Source: Planctomycetota bacterium
GTDB taxonomy: Bacteria > Planctomycetota > Phycisphaerae > Phycisphaerales > UBA1924
Direction: 5' to 3'
Assembly: GCA_030950285.1 (NCBI GenBank)
Contig: JAUZRR010000009.1
Location: 107,167-171,166, forward strand
Length of the DNA stretch: 64,000 bases
The notes beneath the pieces are model-generated. The model searched no databases. It was not told the origin of the DNA and worked only from the letters and a program-made list of their open reading frames with translations. Shown here one piece after another: positions 52,745-62,140 of the stretch. A program made the position numbers and the translations under genes. Each line of letters begins with the position of its first letter. Positions within the stretch are counted from its first letter, which is position 1.

Positions 52745-54403
52745 TCACGCCTCCCCCGGCATCCCCCCCGCGAGGGCCCCGGTCGGGGCGGGCAGGGTGT
52801 CGAAGTCGTCGCGCGGGCCGCCGATCCCGCCGGTGCCGCCGGTGCCGCTGCCCCCGCCGTCGGCCGATTGCCCGAGCACGTCGATCGTCTTCCACTTGCC
52901 TCGCATGAACCGGATCATCAGCAGCACCCCCAGCATGATGATGTAGGCGCTCGCCCCGATCCAAGGCCCCATCGAGCCCAGCTGCGGGGCAAAGTGCAGC
53001 AACAAGAACCCGATCCCGACGATACACACCCACGACGAGACCACCGTGATGATGCCCGGCCAGATCGTGTCCCCCGCGCCGCGCAGGGCAGCACTCGCGG
53101 TGATCGCGACCGCGTCAAAGACCTGAAACACCGCTGCGGCGATCATCACCCCCGCCCCCACCCGCAAGAGTGCCGCAGCGGCTTCGGGATCGGCCTCCCA
53201 GAGCTCCCTGGGAATAAACACCCCGATCAACCGCTCGCGGTAAACCACGAACACCACCGCGCACGCCGACATGTACGCCACCGTCAGCCCCATCCCCAGC
53301 CACGCCCGTTTCTCGGCAAGGTCGGGCCGACCCATCCCCATGCACTTGCCCACCAGCGCGGTCACCGCGATCGAGATCCCGATCGCCGGCATGAACGAGA
53401 TGTGCATGTACCGCAGCCCGATCCACCCGGCGGTGTTCGCGGTTGTGCGCGCAGCCTCGACCGCAGCGTCCAACTCCTCCGGCGGCAGGTCAAGGAGCCT
53501 GGTCTTTGCCGCCCCTCCGGCTGCGAGCATGTACGCCATCAGGAACGCCCAGCACAGCATCTCGTTGAGGAACATCACCCCCGCTGCCCAGCCCAGCCGC
53601 CCGATATCGCGCATGTGCGCGACCGACGGCTTCCACGCGCTGCGGGTGCGGTACCGCCTGTGCATCGCCGGGCTCAGGAACACCACGAGCGGCACGAGCA
53701 GCTCGATCGACGACCCGATCACCGTGCCCCAGGCCGCCCCGGCGACGCCCATCGGCGCGATATCGAGCGCGGCCGCGATGCTCTGAAACTGGCCTTGGAA
53801 GGGCGTGCCGGCGGGCGGGCCGTCGACGCCATAGATCAGGACCGCGTTGAGCATGACGTTGAGCAGGTTGGCTGCGAGGACCGAGACCATGACGATCAGC
53901 GGCTTGTGCATGCCGTAGAAGTAGTGGGCGATCCCGCGCCCCGACAGCACAAAGAACGCCCCGATGAGGCTGATCTGCGCATAGCGGGTTTCGAGCGCGA
54001 CGAGTTCGGGGGTGTGCTCCATCGAGCGGAACACCGCGGGCAGGACAAACGCGAAGGGCACCAGCAGCAGCGCCCAGACCGCCGAGATCCACAGCACCGA
54101 CCACCCGTAGGCGCTGCCGCGCTCGGGTTTGCCCGCGCCGAGGTGCTGGGAGACGAAGGTATTGACCACCCCCATCGCGCCGAGTGCAAAGCTGAGCAAC
54201 AGCCAGACCGCCATGCCGCCGTTGCCCTGGGCCGAGACATAGACCGGATCGGGGGGTTGGATCTTGCTGACCATCATGCCGTCGATGAACTGCATCACGG
54301 TGTAGCTTGTCATGGTCACGACCGAGGGGAGCGCGATCATGAGCATCTCGGCGAGCGGGTTCCGCGCGCGCACAGATGGAGCTTTTGCCGAGGGTGCTGT
54401 CAT
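52745..54403 (-). CDS. MATE-family multidrug/metabolite exporter
   Basis: A 552-residue protein with twelve predicted helices, beginning EMLMIALPSVVTMTSYTVMQFIDGMMVSKI and containing FVSQHLGAGK and the second-half equivalent ALVGKCMGMGRPD, as in MatE domains. Exports drugs or metabolites with Na+ or H+. The region in front of the start codon is almost pure C on the coding strand (54411-54452) and has no Shine-Dalgarno sequence. Confidence 0.88.
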   Translation of the reverse strand: MTAPSAKAPSVRARNPLAEMLMIALPSVVTMTSYTVMQFIDGMMVSKIQPPDPVYVSAQGNGGMAVWLLLSFALGAMGVVNTFVSQHLGAGKPERGSAYGWSVLWISAVWALLLVPFAFVLPAVFRSMEHTPELVALETRYAQISLIGAFFVLSGRGIAHYFYGMHKPLIVMVSVLAANLLNVMLNAVLIYGVDGPPAGTPFQGQFQSIAAALDIAPMGVAGAAWGTVIGSSIELLVPLVVFLSPAMHRRYRTRSAWKPSVAHMRDIGRLGWAAGVMFLNEMLCWAFLMAYMLAAGGAAKTRLLDLPPEELDAAVEAARTTANTAGWIGLRYMHISFMPAIGISIAVTALVGKCMGMGRPDLAEKRAWLGMGLTVAYMSACAVVFVVYRERLIGVFIPRELWEADPEAAAALLRVGAGVMIAAAVFQVFDAVAITASAALRGAGDTIWPGIITVVSSWVCIVGIGFLLLHFAPQLGSMGPWIGASAYIIMLGVLLMIRFMRGKWKTIDVLGQSADGGGSGTGGTGGIGGPRDDFDTLPAPTGALAGGMPGEA

Positions 54404-54410
54404 GGGTGTC

Positions 54411-54452
54411 CGGGTTGGGGTGGTGGGGGGTGGGGGGGGGGAGGGGGGAGGG
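54411..54452 (+). repeat. G-run tract upstream of the MATE gene
   Basis: Runs of 4-10 G on the plus strand directly before the MATE start on the minus strand. Could form a G-quadruplex or i-motif and affect translation. Confidence 0.7.
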
Positions 54453-54551
54453 TGTCGAAGCTGGGGAGCGATCCGCAGAGAAGCCCGACACCGGCGGGGC
54501 GTTTAGTGAGGTTTGCGTTCTTGTATTTCTTCGGGTTGCGATATTGCGGTT

Positions 54552-54634
54552 GTCCCCTCGCTTGGGCGAGGGGCTCTTTGTGTCTGAGGATCGTATGCCG
54601 TTGCCGTATAGAGCCCCTCGCGCAAGCGAGGGGA
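54552..54634. repeat. Paired inverted palindromes, family A
   Basis: Arms at 54552-54576 (CCCCTCGCTTGGGCGAGGGG) and 54611-54634 (inverse), 34-bp spacer. Lies between pdxA (3' end) and MATE (5' end). The rest of 54404-54679 has no gene. Confidence 0.9.
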
Positions 54635-54679
54635 AGGCGTCAACCGCACCGCACATGAAACATCATGGCGCAAACCGCC

Positions 54680-55765
54680 CTAACCGGGTCGGCTGGCGGC
54701 GGCGGCGGTGCGGGCCATCCGTGCGGCCAGCAGCAGCGCCGCCCTCATGCTTCCGGGGTCGGCGCCCCCCCGCCCGGCGATGTCGAACGCGGTGCCATGG
54801 TCGGGGCTGGTGCGGACCGCGCCCAGGCCGACGGTGACGTTGACCGCCTCGTCGCGGAAGAGCAGTTTGACGGGGATCAGCCCCTGATCGTGGTACATCG
54901 CGACGACCAGGTCGTACCGCGCCGGGCGGCCGCCCGAGCCGGTGCGGGGGAGAGCCTCGCGGAAAATCGTGTCGGCGGGGAAGGGCCCGCTGGCGTTGAT
55001 GCCCTGGCGCCGGGCCAGTTCGATCGCCGGGGCGATGATGCGTTGGTCCTCGTCGCCGAGGATGCCCTCCTCGCCGGCGTGGGGGTTGAGGCCGCAGACC
55101 GCGACGCGGGGGTTGGCGATGCCCAGGCTCCGGCAGGCTTCTGCGCCGAGGTCGATGGTGTCAAAGACGCGGCCGATGGTGAGCCTGTTCTGGACCTCCA
55201 TCAACGGCACGTGGGCGGTCGCGAGGATCACCCGCAGGTGCTCACTCACGAACATCATCGCGTGCCGCTTTGCGCCAAAGCGGGTCGCCAGCAGCTCGGT
55301 GTGGCCGGGATATTTGCCCCGTCCGGCGAGCGCCCAGGCCTCTTTGGAGATCGGTCCGGTGACGATGCCGTCGGCGCAGAGCGGGTCGCCCGGGGGCTTC
55401 TTTGCCATGGCGATGGCGTCCTCGACGAAGCGGAAGGAGAGTTCGCCTCCCCGCTTGGACGGGCCGCGCGGCAGCGAGACCGGGGCGTCGCTGCCCTCGT
55501 AGTCAACCAGTGTGACGTCGTGCGTCCGGGTCGTTTCCAGCAAGTCAGACCCGCGCGGCACGCGCCACCAGAAGGGGTCGATCTCTGCGCGCTCGGCTGC
55601 GGCGTGCAGCGCCGAGCCGAGGCCGAGGATCCGCCAGCGGGCGGTGCTGCGGAGCCCATCGTCGGCGAGCGCTTTGATGAGCACCTCGGGCCCGATCCCC
55701 GTTGGGTCGCCGAGACTCACCGCGATCAACGGGCGGGATGGAGAATCATGCTTGGGCACGATCAA
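54680..55765 (-). CDS. pdxA: 4-hydroxythreonine-4-phosphate dehydrogenase
   Basis: Pyridoxal 5'-phosphate synthesis (DXP-dependent route). A 361-residue product with SLGDPTGIGPEVLIKAL, the metal-binding HxxxH-type GKYPGHTELLA, NPHAGEEGILGDED and the C-terminal YHDQGLIPVKLL and TSPDHGTAFDIAG. TTG at 55765 or GTG at 55759 serves as start; no ATG is available. Confidence 0.94.
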   Translation of the reverse strand: MIVPKHDSPSRPLIAVSLGDPTGIGPEVLIKALADDGLRSTARWRILGLGSALHAAAERAEIDPFWWRVPRGSDLLETTRTHDVTLVDYEGSDAPVSLPRGPSKRGGELSFRFVEDAIAMAKKPPGDPLCADGIVTGPISKEAWALAGRGKYPGHTELLATRFGAKRHAMMFVSEHLRVILATAHVPLMEVQNRLTIGRVFDTIDLGAEACRSLGIANPRVAVCGLNPHAGEEGILGDEDQRIIAPAIELARRQGINASGPFPADTIFREALPRTGSGGRPARYDLVVAMYHDQGLIPVKLLFRDEAVNVTVGLGAVRTSPDHGTAFDIAGRGGADPGSMRAALLLAARMARTAAAASRPG

Positions 55766-55937
55766 CTATACGAGCCCGGATCGGGGATTCAGACGCAAAG
55801 TGTGCCGGTCGGAATCCGCTTGAGGACGGGAGCATCAAGAGCAAAGGCACCCTCCCCCCAACCCCCTCCCAGAGAGAGGGGGAGCAGAAAAAACGGCGCA
55901 CGAGTTCTTCGCCGGGTCCGTGTCAGTGGAGTCCGTG

Positions 55938-56477
55938 TCAGTCGTCATCTTCTTCATGTTCTCTCGGCAAAGGCAGCACGCCATCGACCGCTGCTCCGCG
56001 TTCGGGCACGCCGAGTCCGTAGACGTACACGAGCTTGCCGCCGAGGTGTGCTGTTCGCGCTATCCAGACCGCGACGCCCACACTGGCGACTATCGCCAGC
56101 ACGCCCGCGCTGACGCGGACCTGTTTTTTCGGGACGAAGGTAGCGCCGATCAAGACCACCGGGATCAAAGGCCACATCCAGCCGTTCTCGCCGAGCTCTT
56201 CGTGGGCTTCGAGGGCGTCGTCTTCGACCTCAGTCAGGCCGATGTGTTCGACACCCTCCTCGGCCTCTTCGCCCGACCAGGCCGCGACGCCCGCACCCGC
56301 CGAAGCGAGCGCAAACCACACGATGCAGACCACTCTTGCGGGCGTTGACTTGAACTTTGTCGCAGCAAACACCAGGCATGGAACGATGCCAAGGAGCCCG
56401 AACACGATGGGCAGATGCACCAGCAGCGCGTGCCGGGCGTGCGGGTCTGCGAAGGACGAGAGCATGCCGAGGTCCAT
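55938..56477 (-). CDS. DUF2231-like four-helix membrane protein
   Basis: A 179-residue protein. DPHARHALLVHLPIVFGLLGIVPCL carries the HxxxxHxP pattern of DUF2231/COG4244-type membrane proteins. Four helices; an acidic loop (GEEAEEGVEHIGLTEVEDDALEAHEEL) between the second and third. C-terminal end is Glu/Asp-rich. May bind haem or metals by its histidines (inference). Confidence 0.6.
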   Translation of the reverse strand: MDLGMLSSFADPHARHALLVHLPIVFGLLGIVPCLVFAATKFKSTPARVVCIVWFALASAGAGVAAWSGEEAEEGVEHIGLTEVEDDALEAHEELGENGWMWPLIPVVLIGATFVPKKQVRVSAGVLAIVASVGVAVWIARTAHLGGKLVYVYGLGVPERGAAVDGVLPLPREHEEDDD

Positions 56478-56521
56478 GGACTATCTCCTCTGCGAGCGCG
56501 TTTCGAATATGGCGATCGTAT

Positions 56522-56830
56522 TCATCCGTCCGGGGTCGATCCATTGTCCGTTGCTTCGCGGACGGTGTCTTCGTCGCGTTGGCCCGATTCGTGAAAGCCG
56601 GAGCGGGCGTCGGCGTACCGCTGGGGCGAGATGTTGAGGTCGGGGCGTTCGCCGGCAACGTGCTGGGCGTGGAGGTGTTTGAGGAAGGGCACGCACCAGC
56701 CGCACCCGGTCCCGGCGTCGAGACACTCGGAGATCAGCGACGCGACGGGCGGGTCTTCGCGGGCAAGATAGCTACGAATCTTGCGGAGCGAGACGCGGTA
56801 GCACAGGCAGACGTGGTCGTCGGGGTCCAT
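56522..56830 (-). CDS. BFD-like [2Fe-2S] protein
   Basis: A 102-residue protein with VCLCYRVSLRKI and CLDAGTGCGWC, the two CxC / CxxC-type cysteine pairs of bacterioferritin-associated ferredoxin-like domains. A polar C-terminal extension follows. No bacterioferritin gene is in the window. ATG at 56830 chosen; TTG six bases upstream is an alternative. Confidence 0.75.
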   Translation of the reverse strand: MDPDDHVCLCYRVSLRKIRSYLAREDPPVASLISECLDAGTGCGWCVPFLKHLHAQHVAGERPDLNISPQRYADARSGFHESGQRDEDTVREATDNGSTPDG

Positions 56831-56857
56831 ACACAAAGCGTAGCTCGCGCCGACAAC

Positions 56858-57673
56858 TCACCCGAGTGTGAGCCGGTCGTGGGCCAGCGCCATCCCCTCG
56901 GGCAGGCCGGCGTTGGTCTGGGCGTGGGGCATGTCGTGGCTCATGTGCACGAACCAGGTCCGGACAGCACCGGTCTGGGCAGCGATATCGACCGCGCGGT
57001 CGAGCGTGAGGTGGGTCGGGTGGTGGCGGTGGCGGAGCGCGTCGAGGACGAGGGTGTTGAGGCCAGAGAGCCGAGGCCAGCTCTCGGGGGGGATCGCCGA
57101 GACGTCGGTGCAGTAGGCCAGCGGAAGGATGTCGGCGCGGGTGCGTTCGTCGGCCGCGTCGAATCGGAACCCGAGCACCGGGAGTCGGCCGTGGAGCAGG
57201 TGGAGCGGCGTGACCCGCAGGCCGAAGAGCTCGAAGGGCTCGCCGGGCTCGATGCGGTGAGGGATGAGCGTGGCGACAAAGGACTTCTGGACGTTGCTGG
57301 CTTTGTCGAAGATATGGGCGAAAACGCGGCGGATGCCTTCGGTGGTGTGGGCGTCGGCGTAGATGTCGATGGGGGCGTCCATGACGACGTTGAACCGGCG
57401 GACCTCGTCGAGCCCCCAGGTGTGATCGACATGGTTGTGGGTGAGGAGGATCGCGTCGAGGCGGTCGAGGTCGGCCGCGAGGGCCTGCTGACGGAGGTCG
57501 GGCCCGGCGTCGATGAGGATGGTGCGCTGGGTGCCTTGGGGATCGGCAAACCGGAAGCACGCGCTGGTGCGGAGGCGGTGGTCGCGCGGATCATCGGACA
57601 TGCAGACGGCGCACGAGCACCCGATGGCGGGGACGCCCGAACTGGTGCCGGTGCCGAGGAATGTGAAACGCAT
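56858..57673 (-). CDS. MBL-fold hydrolase, PhnP-like
   Basis: A 271-residue metallo-beta-lactamase-fold protein. FLGTGTSSGVPAIGCSCAVC (CxC..C zinc knuckle), LTHNHVDHTWGLDEVR (HxHxDH-type, Asn replacing the spacer), and the later HMSHD fit PhnP-like phosphodiesterases, which cleave cyclic phosphoribosyl phosphates. No phn genes are near, so another cyclic nucleotide-like substrate is possible. Confidence 0.8.
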   Translation of the reverse strand: MRFTFLGTGTSSGVPAIGCSCAVCMSDDPRDHRLRTSACFRFADPQGTQRTILIDAGPDLRQQALAADLDRLDAILLTHNHVDHTWGLDEVRRFNVVMDAPIDIYADAHTTEGIRRVFAHIFDKASNVQKSFVATLIPHRIEPGEPFELFGLRVTPLHLLHGRLPVLGFRFDAADERTRADILPLAYCTDVSAIPPESWPRLSGLNTLVLDALRHRHHPTHLTLDRAVDIAAQTGAVRTWFVHMSHDMPHAQTNAGLPEGMALAHDRLTLG

Positions 57674-57775
57674 GAGGGAAGCGTAGTGCGGTGTCCTCTC
57701 GCGCGAGCAAGGGGACAGCCCGGTACCGAGTCGAAGTTACTCTGTGTGAGTCTGCCGCGACACACCCGGCGAGTA

Positions 57776-58456
57776 TCAGTCCAGCTTGAGTGTTTCGCCC
57801 GCTGCCATTTCTCGGACCGTCACCCCCTGAGGCACAAACCCGGCAGCATCCTGGCGGAGCACGCCGAAGGTCTTGTAGTGCATAGGGACAACCAGCGGTG
57901 CTGCGATCATCTCGGCGGCGCGGGTGGCGAGCTCTGGCCCCATGGTGAAGCGGTCGCCGATGGGGATCAGCGCGATGTCGGGGCGGTAGATCTCGCCGAG
58001 CAGCTTCATGTCGCTGAAGAGGGCGGTGTCGCCGCAGTGGTAGATGGTTTTGCCACCGAGGCGGACGACCGCGCCCATGGGCTGCCCGAGGTAGCGGCCG
58101 TTGCTCGAGGAGGAGTGGAACGCCTGGGTGAACGCGATCCATCCCCAGGCCGCTTCGATGCGCCCGCCGGGGTTGCCGGGTTCGGTCTTCTCGACGCCGA
58201 GCTCGTGCAGGTATTCGGCGACCTCGAAGGCGCAGAAGACCGTTGCGCCGGTGCGTTTGGCGATCGCGACGGTGTCGCCGATGTGGTCGTCGTGGCCGTG
58301 GGTCAGGACGATCGCGTCGGCGTGCTGATCGTCGGCGCTGAGCCCGGCGGCCTCGGCGAGCGGGTTGCCGGTGAGGAAGGGGTCGATGAGGATGCGGGCG
58401 CCTTCGTGTTCGAGTGCGAACGCGGAGTGGCCGAGGAAGGTGAGAGTTGTGGTCAT
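57776..58456 (-). CDS. UPF0173-type metal-dependent hydrolase
   Basis: A 226-residue MBL-fold protein with FLGHSAFALE, LTHGHDDHIGD (HxHxDH), YHCGDTALFSDM and VPMHYKTF. This matches the UPF0173 family, of unknown substrate. It is the second MBL-fold gene in a row on this strand. Confidence 0.88.
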   Translation of the reverse strand: MTTTLTFLGHSAFALEHEGARILIDPFLTGNPLAEAAGLSADDQHADAIVLTHGHDDHIGDTVAIAKRTGATVFCAFEVAEYLHELGVEKTEPGNPGGRIEAAWGWIAFTQAFHSSSSNGRYLGQPMGAVVRLGGKTIYHCGDTALFSDMKLLGEIYRPDIALIPIGDRFTMGPELATRAAEMIAAPLVVPMHYKTFGVLRQDAAGFVPQGVTVREMAAGETLKLD

Positions 58457-58490
58457 GCGGATTCTCTGTGTCGCGTGTGTGCCCGGTGCA

Positions 58491-58573
58491 GAGCCCCTCG
58501 CGCGAGCGAGGGGAAGCGGACGGGTAAGGACGTGCGATTTACTTGCGTGTCCCCTCGCTCGCGCGAGGGGCTC
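58491..58573. repeat. Paired inverted palindromes, family A
   Basis: Arms at 58491-58514 and 58549-58573, extended outward by matching TGCA/TGCA bases. Lies between the P1B ATPase (3' end) and the UPF0173 gene (5' end). Confidence 0.9.
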
Positions 58574-58615
58574 TGCATCTTCTGCGCGGGCGAGCGTCTC
58601 ATGCGCGGGGGTCGT

Positions 58616-60655
58616 TCACGCATTCTGCGTGCTGAGGCCGCGGATGCTGGCTTCGCGGCGTACGACCTGCTGGGTCTTCTGTGCCTCCTCGGCTTCGGTG
58701 AAGTTTTCACCGAAGCGGAACAGGCGGAAGCTGTTGGCAAAGACGAAGATCTCGCCCGCGAAGTGGTAGAGGCCGGCCTCCCACACCTCGAGCTTGCCGG
58801 TCGCCGCGATCACCAGCCCGATGAGCACGATCACGATCGACGCGGCGATGTTCTGGGCGATGATCGTCCGCGTGCGGCGTGAGAGCTCGATCAGGAAGGG
58901 GATGCGGTTGAGGTCGTCGGTCATCAGCGCGACACCGGCCGAGTTGGTCGCGATGTCCGATCCCGAAAGGCCCATCGCGACGCCCACGTCGGCCGCCGCG
59001 AGCGAGGGCCCGTCGTTGATGCCGTCGCCGACCATCATGGTGCGGTAGCCCTGCGCGACGAGCTGCTTGATCTGCTCGTGCTTTTCTTCGGGGAGGCACT
59101 CTGCCTCGATCGCGTCCACGCCGACCGCCTGGCCGACGCGGGTGGCGACGCTGAGACGGTCGCCGGTAAAGATCGCGATAGTCCTGACGCCAAGATCGCG
59201 GAGGTGGTTGATGACGTTGGCGGTGCCGGGCTTGACCTTGTCTTCGAGCCCGACCGCGCCGAGGTACTTGCCGTCGCGCAGCACGTGGACGCTGCTCATG
59301 CCCTCGATCTTCTGCTCGACCGCCGCCATCTCGTCGGCGACCTGGGGCGAAATCTCGCGGATCCATGTCGCGCGGCCGACACACAGCTGGCCCATACTCG
59401 TGCGCGAGCGGACGCCCCGGCCGTGGATCTCTTCGTAGTCGTTGCTGCCGTCAACCTCGACGCGGGCCTGGCGGGCGGTGCGCATGATCGACTGGGCGAG
59501 CGGGTGGTTGGAGTGCTGCTCGCCGTTGGCCGCGGCTGCGAGCAGCTCGGCGCCCTCGACACCCGGCGCGGGGGCGAGGCGCGAGACCTCGAAGCGGCCG
59601 GTGGTGATCGTGCCGGTCTTGTCCATGACGATCGCGTCGACCGAAGCCGTGGCTTCGAGATAGTTTACCTCTTTGATGAGAATGCCCAGACGGGCCGCCG
59701 AGGCAAACGCGGCGACCGTCGCGCTCGGGCTTGCCAGCAGCAGCGACGCCGGGCAGCTGACGATGAGCACCGTGATCGCGGTGAGTGTCGCCTCGCTCTG
59801 GGTCTCGGGGTTCTGGCTCATGACAAACCAGACCACGCCGGCGACCGAAAGCGCGACAGGCACGAAGAACCTCGCGACCTGCTCGATGAGCATCTGGCGG
59901 GGTGAGCGGGTGTCCTCGGCCTCGCGGATGAGTTGGCTGACCTTGCCGATGGTGGTTTCGTCGCCGACGAGCGTTGCCTGCATATCGAGCGGCCCGGTCA
60001 GGTTGGTCGTGCCGGCGTAGACCTCGTCGCCCTCTTCGACCTCGACCGGCGCGGCTTCACCGGTGAGCGACGCCTGGTTGATCGTGGTGCGCCCGGTGAC
60101 GATCTTGCCGTCCACCGGCAGGTTCTCGCCGGGACGGACGCGGACGATATCGCCGACCTTGACCTCGCTGAGGCTGACCTCCTGCTCGACACCATCGACG
60201 ACGATGCGCGCGGTGTCGGGGGTGAGGGCGATCAGGTCTTCAATCGCGCGGCGGGCACCGAAAGCAGTCCGGTTCAGCACGGCGTCTGCGACCAGCAGGA
60301 TGAACGCGAGCCACCCCGCGGTTTCGTACTTGGTTGCCGCGATTGCCGCAACGATTGCGATCGCTGCGAGCGTCGAGCTGCTGGCTGCGCCCCGACGGAT
60401 TTCTTTCCACGCCTGGATCATCAGCGGGAACCCCAGCAGCACCGCCGCCGCGGCTGCGGGGAGTTGGGTGACCAGCGGGTGGGTCACGTCCATCCACAAC
60501 GCCAGCCGCGCCGAGATCAGCAGGATTGCGCCGAACAGATAGAGGACGATGCTGCCCTCGCCGGTCTCGCCGTGCGAGCAGGCGACCATGCGGCCGTCCT
60601 CGTGCTCGTGAGAATGGTCGTGGTCGTGGTGGTGGTCGTGCGCAGCTGAGGCCAT
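58616..60655 (-). CDS. P1B-type heavy-metal ATPase with atypical CPx motif
   Basis: A 679-residue transporter. The N-terminus has a His-rich stretch (HDHHHDHDHSHEHE). P-type marks are LTGEAAPVEV, DKTGTITTG, the HP dipeptide in NHPLAQS, and GDGINDGPSLAAADVG. The membrane metal motif reads SCPAS instead of CPC (the second Cys is Ala). The last helix has YHFAGEIFVFANSFRLFR, which lacks the ZntA-type Asp and is nearer to the HEG type of P1B-4. Probably exports Zn, Co or Cd (inference). ATG at 60655 has GGGAG upstream; the frame to 60832 is rejected. Confidence 0.85.
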   Translation of the reverse strand: MASAAHDHHHDHDHSHEHEDGRMVACSHGETGEGSIVLYLFGAILLISARLALWMDVTHPLVTQLPAAAAAVLLGFPLMIQAWKEIRRGAASSSTLAAIAIVAAIAATKYETAGWLAFILLVADAVLNRTAFGARRAIEDLIALTPDTARIVVDGVEQEVSLSEVKVGDIVRVRPGENLPVDGKIVTGRTTINQASLTGEAAPVEVEEGDEVYAGTTNLTGPLDMQATLVGDETTIGKVSQLIREAEDTRSPRQMLIEQVARFFVPVALSVAGVVWFVMSQNPETQSEATLTAITVLIVSCPASLLLASPSATVAAFASAARLGILIKEVNYLEATASVDAIVMDKTGTITTGRFEVSRLAPAPGVEGAELLAAAANGEQHSNHPLAQSIMRTARQARVEVDGSNDYEEIHGRGVRSRTSMGQLCVGRATWIREISPQVADEMAAVEQKIEGMSSVHVLRDGKYLGAVGLEDKVKPGTANVINHLRDLGVRTIAIFTGDRLSVATRVGQAVGVDAIEAECLPEEKHEQIKQLVAQGYRTMMVGDGINDGPSLAAADVGVAMGLSGSDIATNSAGVALMTDDLNRIPFLIELSRRTRTIIAQNIAASIVIVLIGLVIAATGKLEVWEAGLYHFAGEIFVFANSFRLFRFGENFTEAEEAQKTQQVVRREASIRGLSTQNA

Positions 60656-60947
60656 CGGCGGTCGCTCCCAATCGGAGGCAAGAATGAAGGTTCGATCGGG
60701 CACCCGCCCGTGAACCCGGAGATGCATGTCCCAGCGTTCGAACGCCGGTCGGTCAATCAACGGCTGTCGGTCAAACAGCATTCGGCCCGCAGGCAAGAAC
60801 AGCCGGGGCGTCGATGGTATGCCCGCGAGCACGGGGTCTTTGCAGCAACCGTACGGGTCTTCTATCGCCGCGGTTCAGTCCCTATCCTCTCCACAGCCGA
60901 TCCTTCGACAAGCTCTGGAACAACCACTGGGAAACGACAGCCGTCGC

Positions 60948-62009
60948 GTGAGCACAGCCGAACATCAACCTACTGTCTGTATCCTGGGCCTGGGCCAGAT
61001 GGGGCTGGTCTGCGCGGGGTTGCTCGCCGGGGCTGGCAGCAGTGCCCACCCCCACTCCCACCCCCACCCCGCGGTCAGGATCTGGGGCCACAACCTCGAC
61101 GAGGCCGGCGCGCTCGCCCAGACCCGCATCAGCCGCCGGCTCGAGGGGTTTTCCTTGCCCGATGCGGTCCGGGTCTGCATCGCCGATGCCGACGCATTGG
61201 CCGGTGCTGATCTGATTGTCAACGCGGTCCCGGTGCAGTTCATCCGCGAGGCCTGGACCCGGGTCCGGCCGCACGTCCCGGCCGGGGCGGGCGTGGTCAG
61301 CGTCTCCAAAGGCATCGAGAACGAGACGCTGCTCCGCCCGACGCAGATCGTCGCCGACGTGCTGGCTGACGACCCCGACGCCCGCCCCCGCGCCTTTGCC
61401 ACCCTCAGCGGGCCGACGATCGCCGCCGAGCTTGCCCGAGGCCTTCCTGCGACCATGATCGCCGCCAGCGACGACGCGGCATTTGCCGACCGGGTGCAAC
61501 GCCTCTTCAGCACAATCTACCTGCGGGTCTACACCAACCCCGACCTGCTCGGCGTCGAGATCGCCGCGGCGACCAAAAACGTCATCGCGCTTGCGGCCGG
61601 GGTGCTCGACGGGCTGCAAGCCGGGTACAACGCCAAGAGCGCGCTGCTGGCCCGCGGGCTCGCCGAGATCGCCAGGCTCGGGGCCGCGATGGGGGCAAGC
61701 CGCGAGACGTTCTTCGGCATCGCCGGCGTGGGCGACCTGGCGACGACGTGTTTCAGCCCCGAAGGCCGCAACCGCTCCTGCGGCGAAGCGCTCGGCAAAG
61801 GACAGAAGCTCGAGGACTACCTCCGCGAGTCGCCGTTCGTGGTCGAGGGCGTCGCGACCACCCAGTCGGTGATGGACCTGGCGCGGAAGTACCGGGTGGA
61901 GATGCCGATCACCGAGTCGGTGTACTCGGTACTGTTCGAGGGGGTGGACCCGATCGGTGCGATCAGTCGATTGATGAGCCGCGAGCTGAAGCAGGAGCGG
62001 GTGGGGTAG
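60948..62009 (+). CDS. gpsA: Glycerol-3-phosphate dehydrogenase [NAD(P)+]
   Basis: Makes sn-glycerol-3-phosphate for phospholipids. The 353-residue product has the Rossmann motif ILGLGQMGLVCAGLL, SVSKGIE, LSGPTIAAELARGLPAT, the catalytic lysine in AATKNVIALAAG, and GVGDLATTCFSPEGRNRSCG. GTG at 60948 is used because upstream sequence is non-conserved and overlaps the divergent ATPase leader. An HPHSHPHPA insertion between the first strand and helix B is unusual. Confidence 0.93.
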   Translation: MSTAEHQPTVCILGLGQMGLVCAGLLAGAGSSAHPHSHPHPAVRIWGHNLDEAGALAQTRISRRLEGFSLPDAVRVCIADADALAGADLIVNAVPVQFIREAWTRVRPHVPAGAGVVSVSKGIENETLLRPTQIVADVLADDPDARPRAFATLSGPTIAAELARGLPATMIAASDDAAFADRVQRLFSTIYLRVYTNPDLLGVEIAAATKNVIALAAGVLDGLQAGYNAKSALLARGLAEIARLGAAMGASRETFFGIAGVGDLATTCFSPEGRNRSCGEALGKGQKLEDYLRESPFVVEGVATTQSVMDLARKYRVEMPITESVYSVLFEGVDPIGAISRLMSRELKQERVG

Positions 62010-62016
62010 GGGGTCC

Positions 62017-62101
62017 GTGGCACCGGCTTCCAGCCGGTGGCAAACCTTCCACAACCGCAAGGCACGCACCCGAATAGAGCCCCTCGCGCGAGCGAGGGGA
62101 C
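62017..62101. repeat. Hairpin plus single family A palindrome after gpsA
   Basis: GTGGCACCGGCTTCCAGCCG with GTGG (62017-62040) is the same unit as at 698. A lone family A palindrome follows at 62077-62101. Confidence 0.85.
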
Positions 62102-62140
62102 AACCCGAACCACATCAGCGCAGGCGCTCCTGCCCGCGAT

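Noticed and set aside
60726..60947. Longer N-terminus for gpsA
   Set aside because: Residues upstream of the GTG at 60948 are unlike any GpsA and overlap the leader of the divergent ATPase gene.
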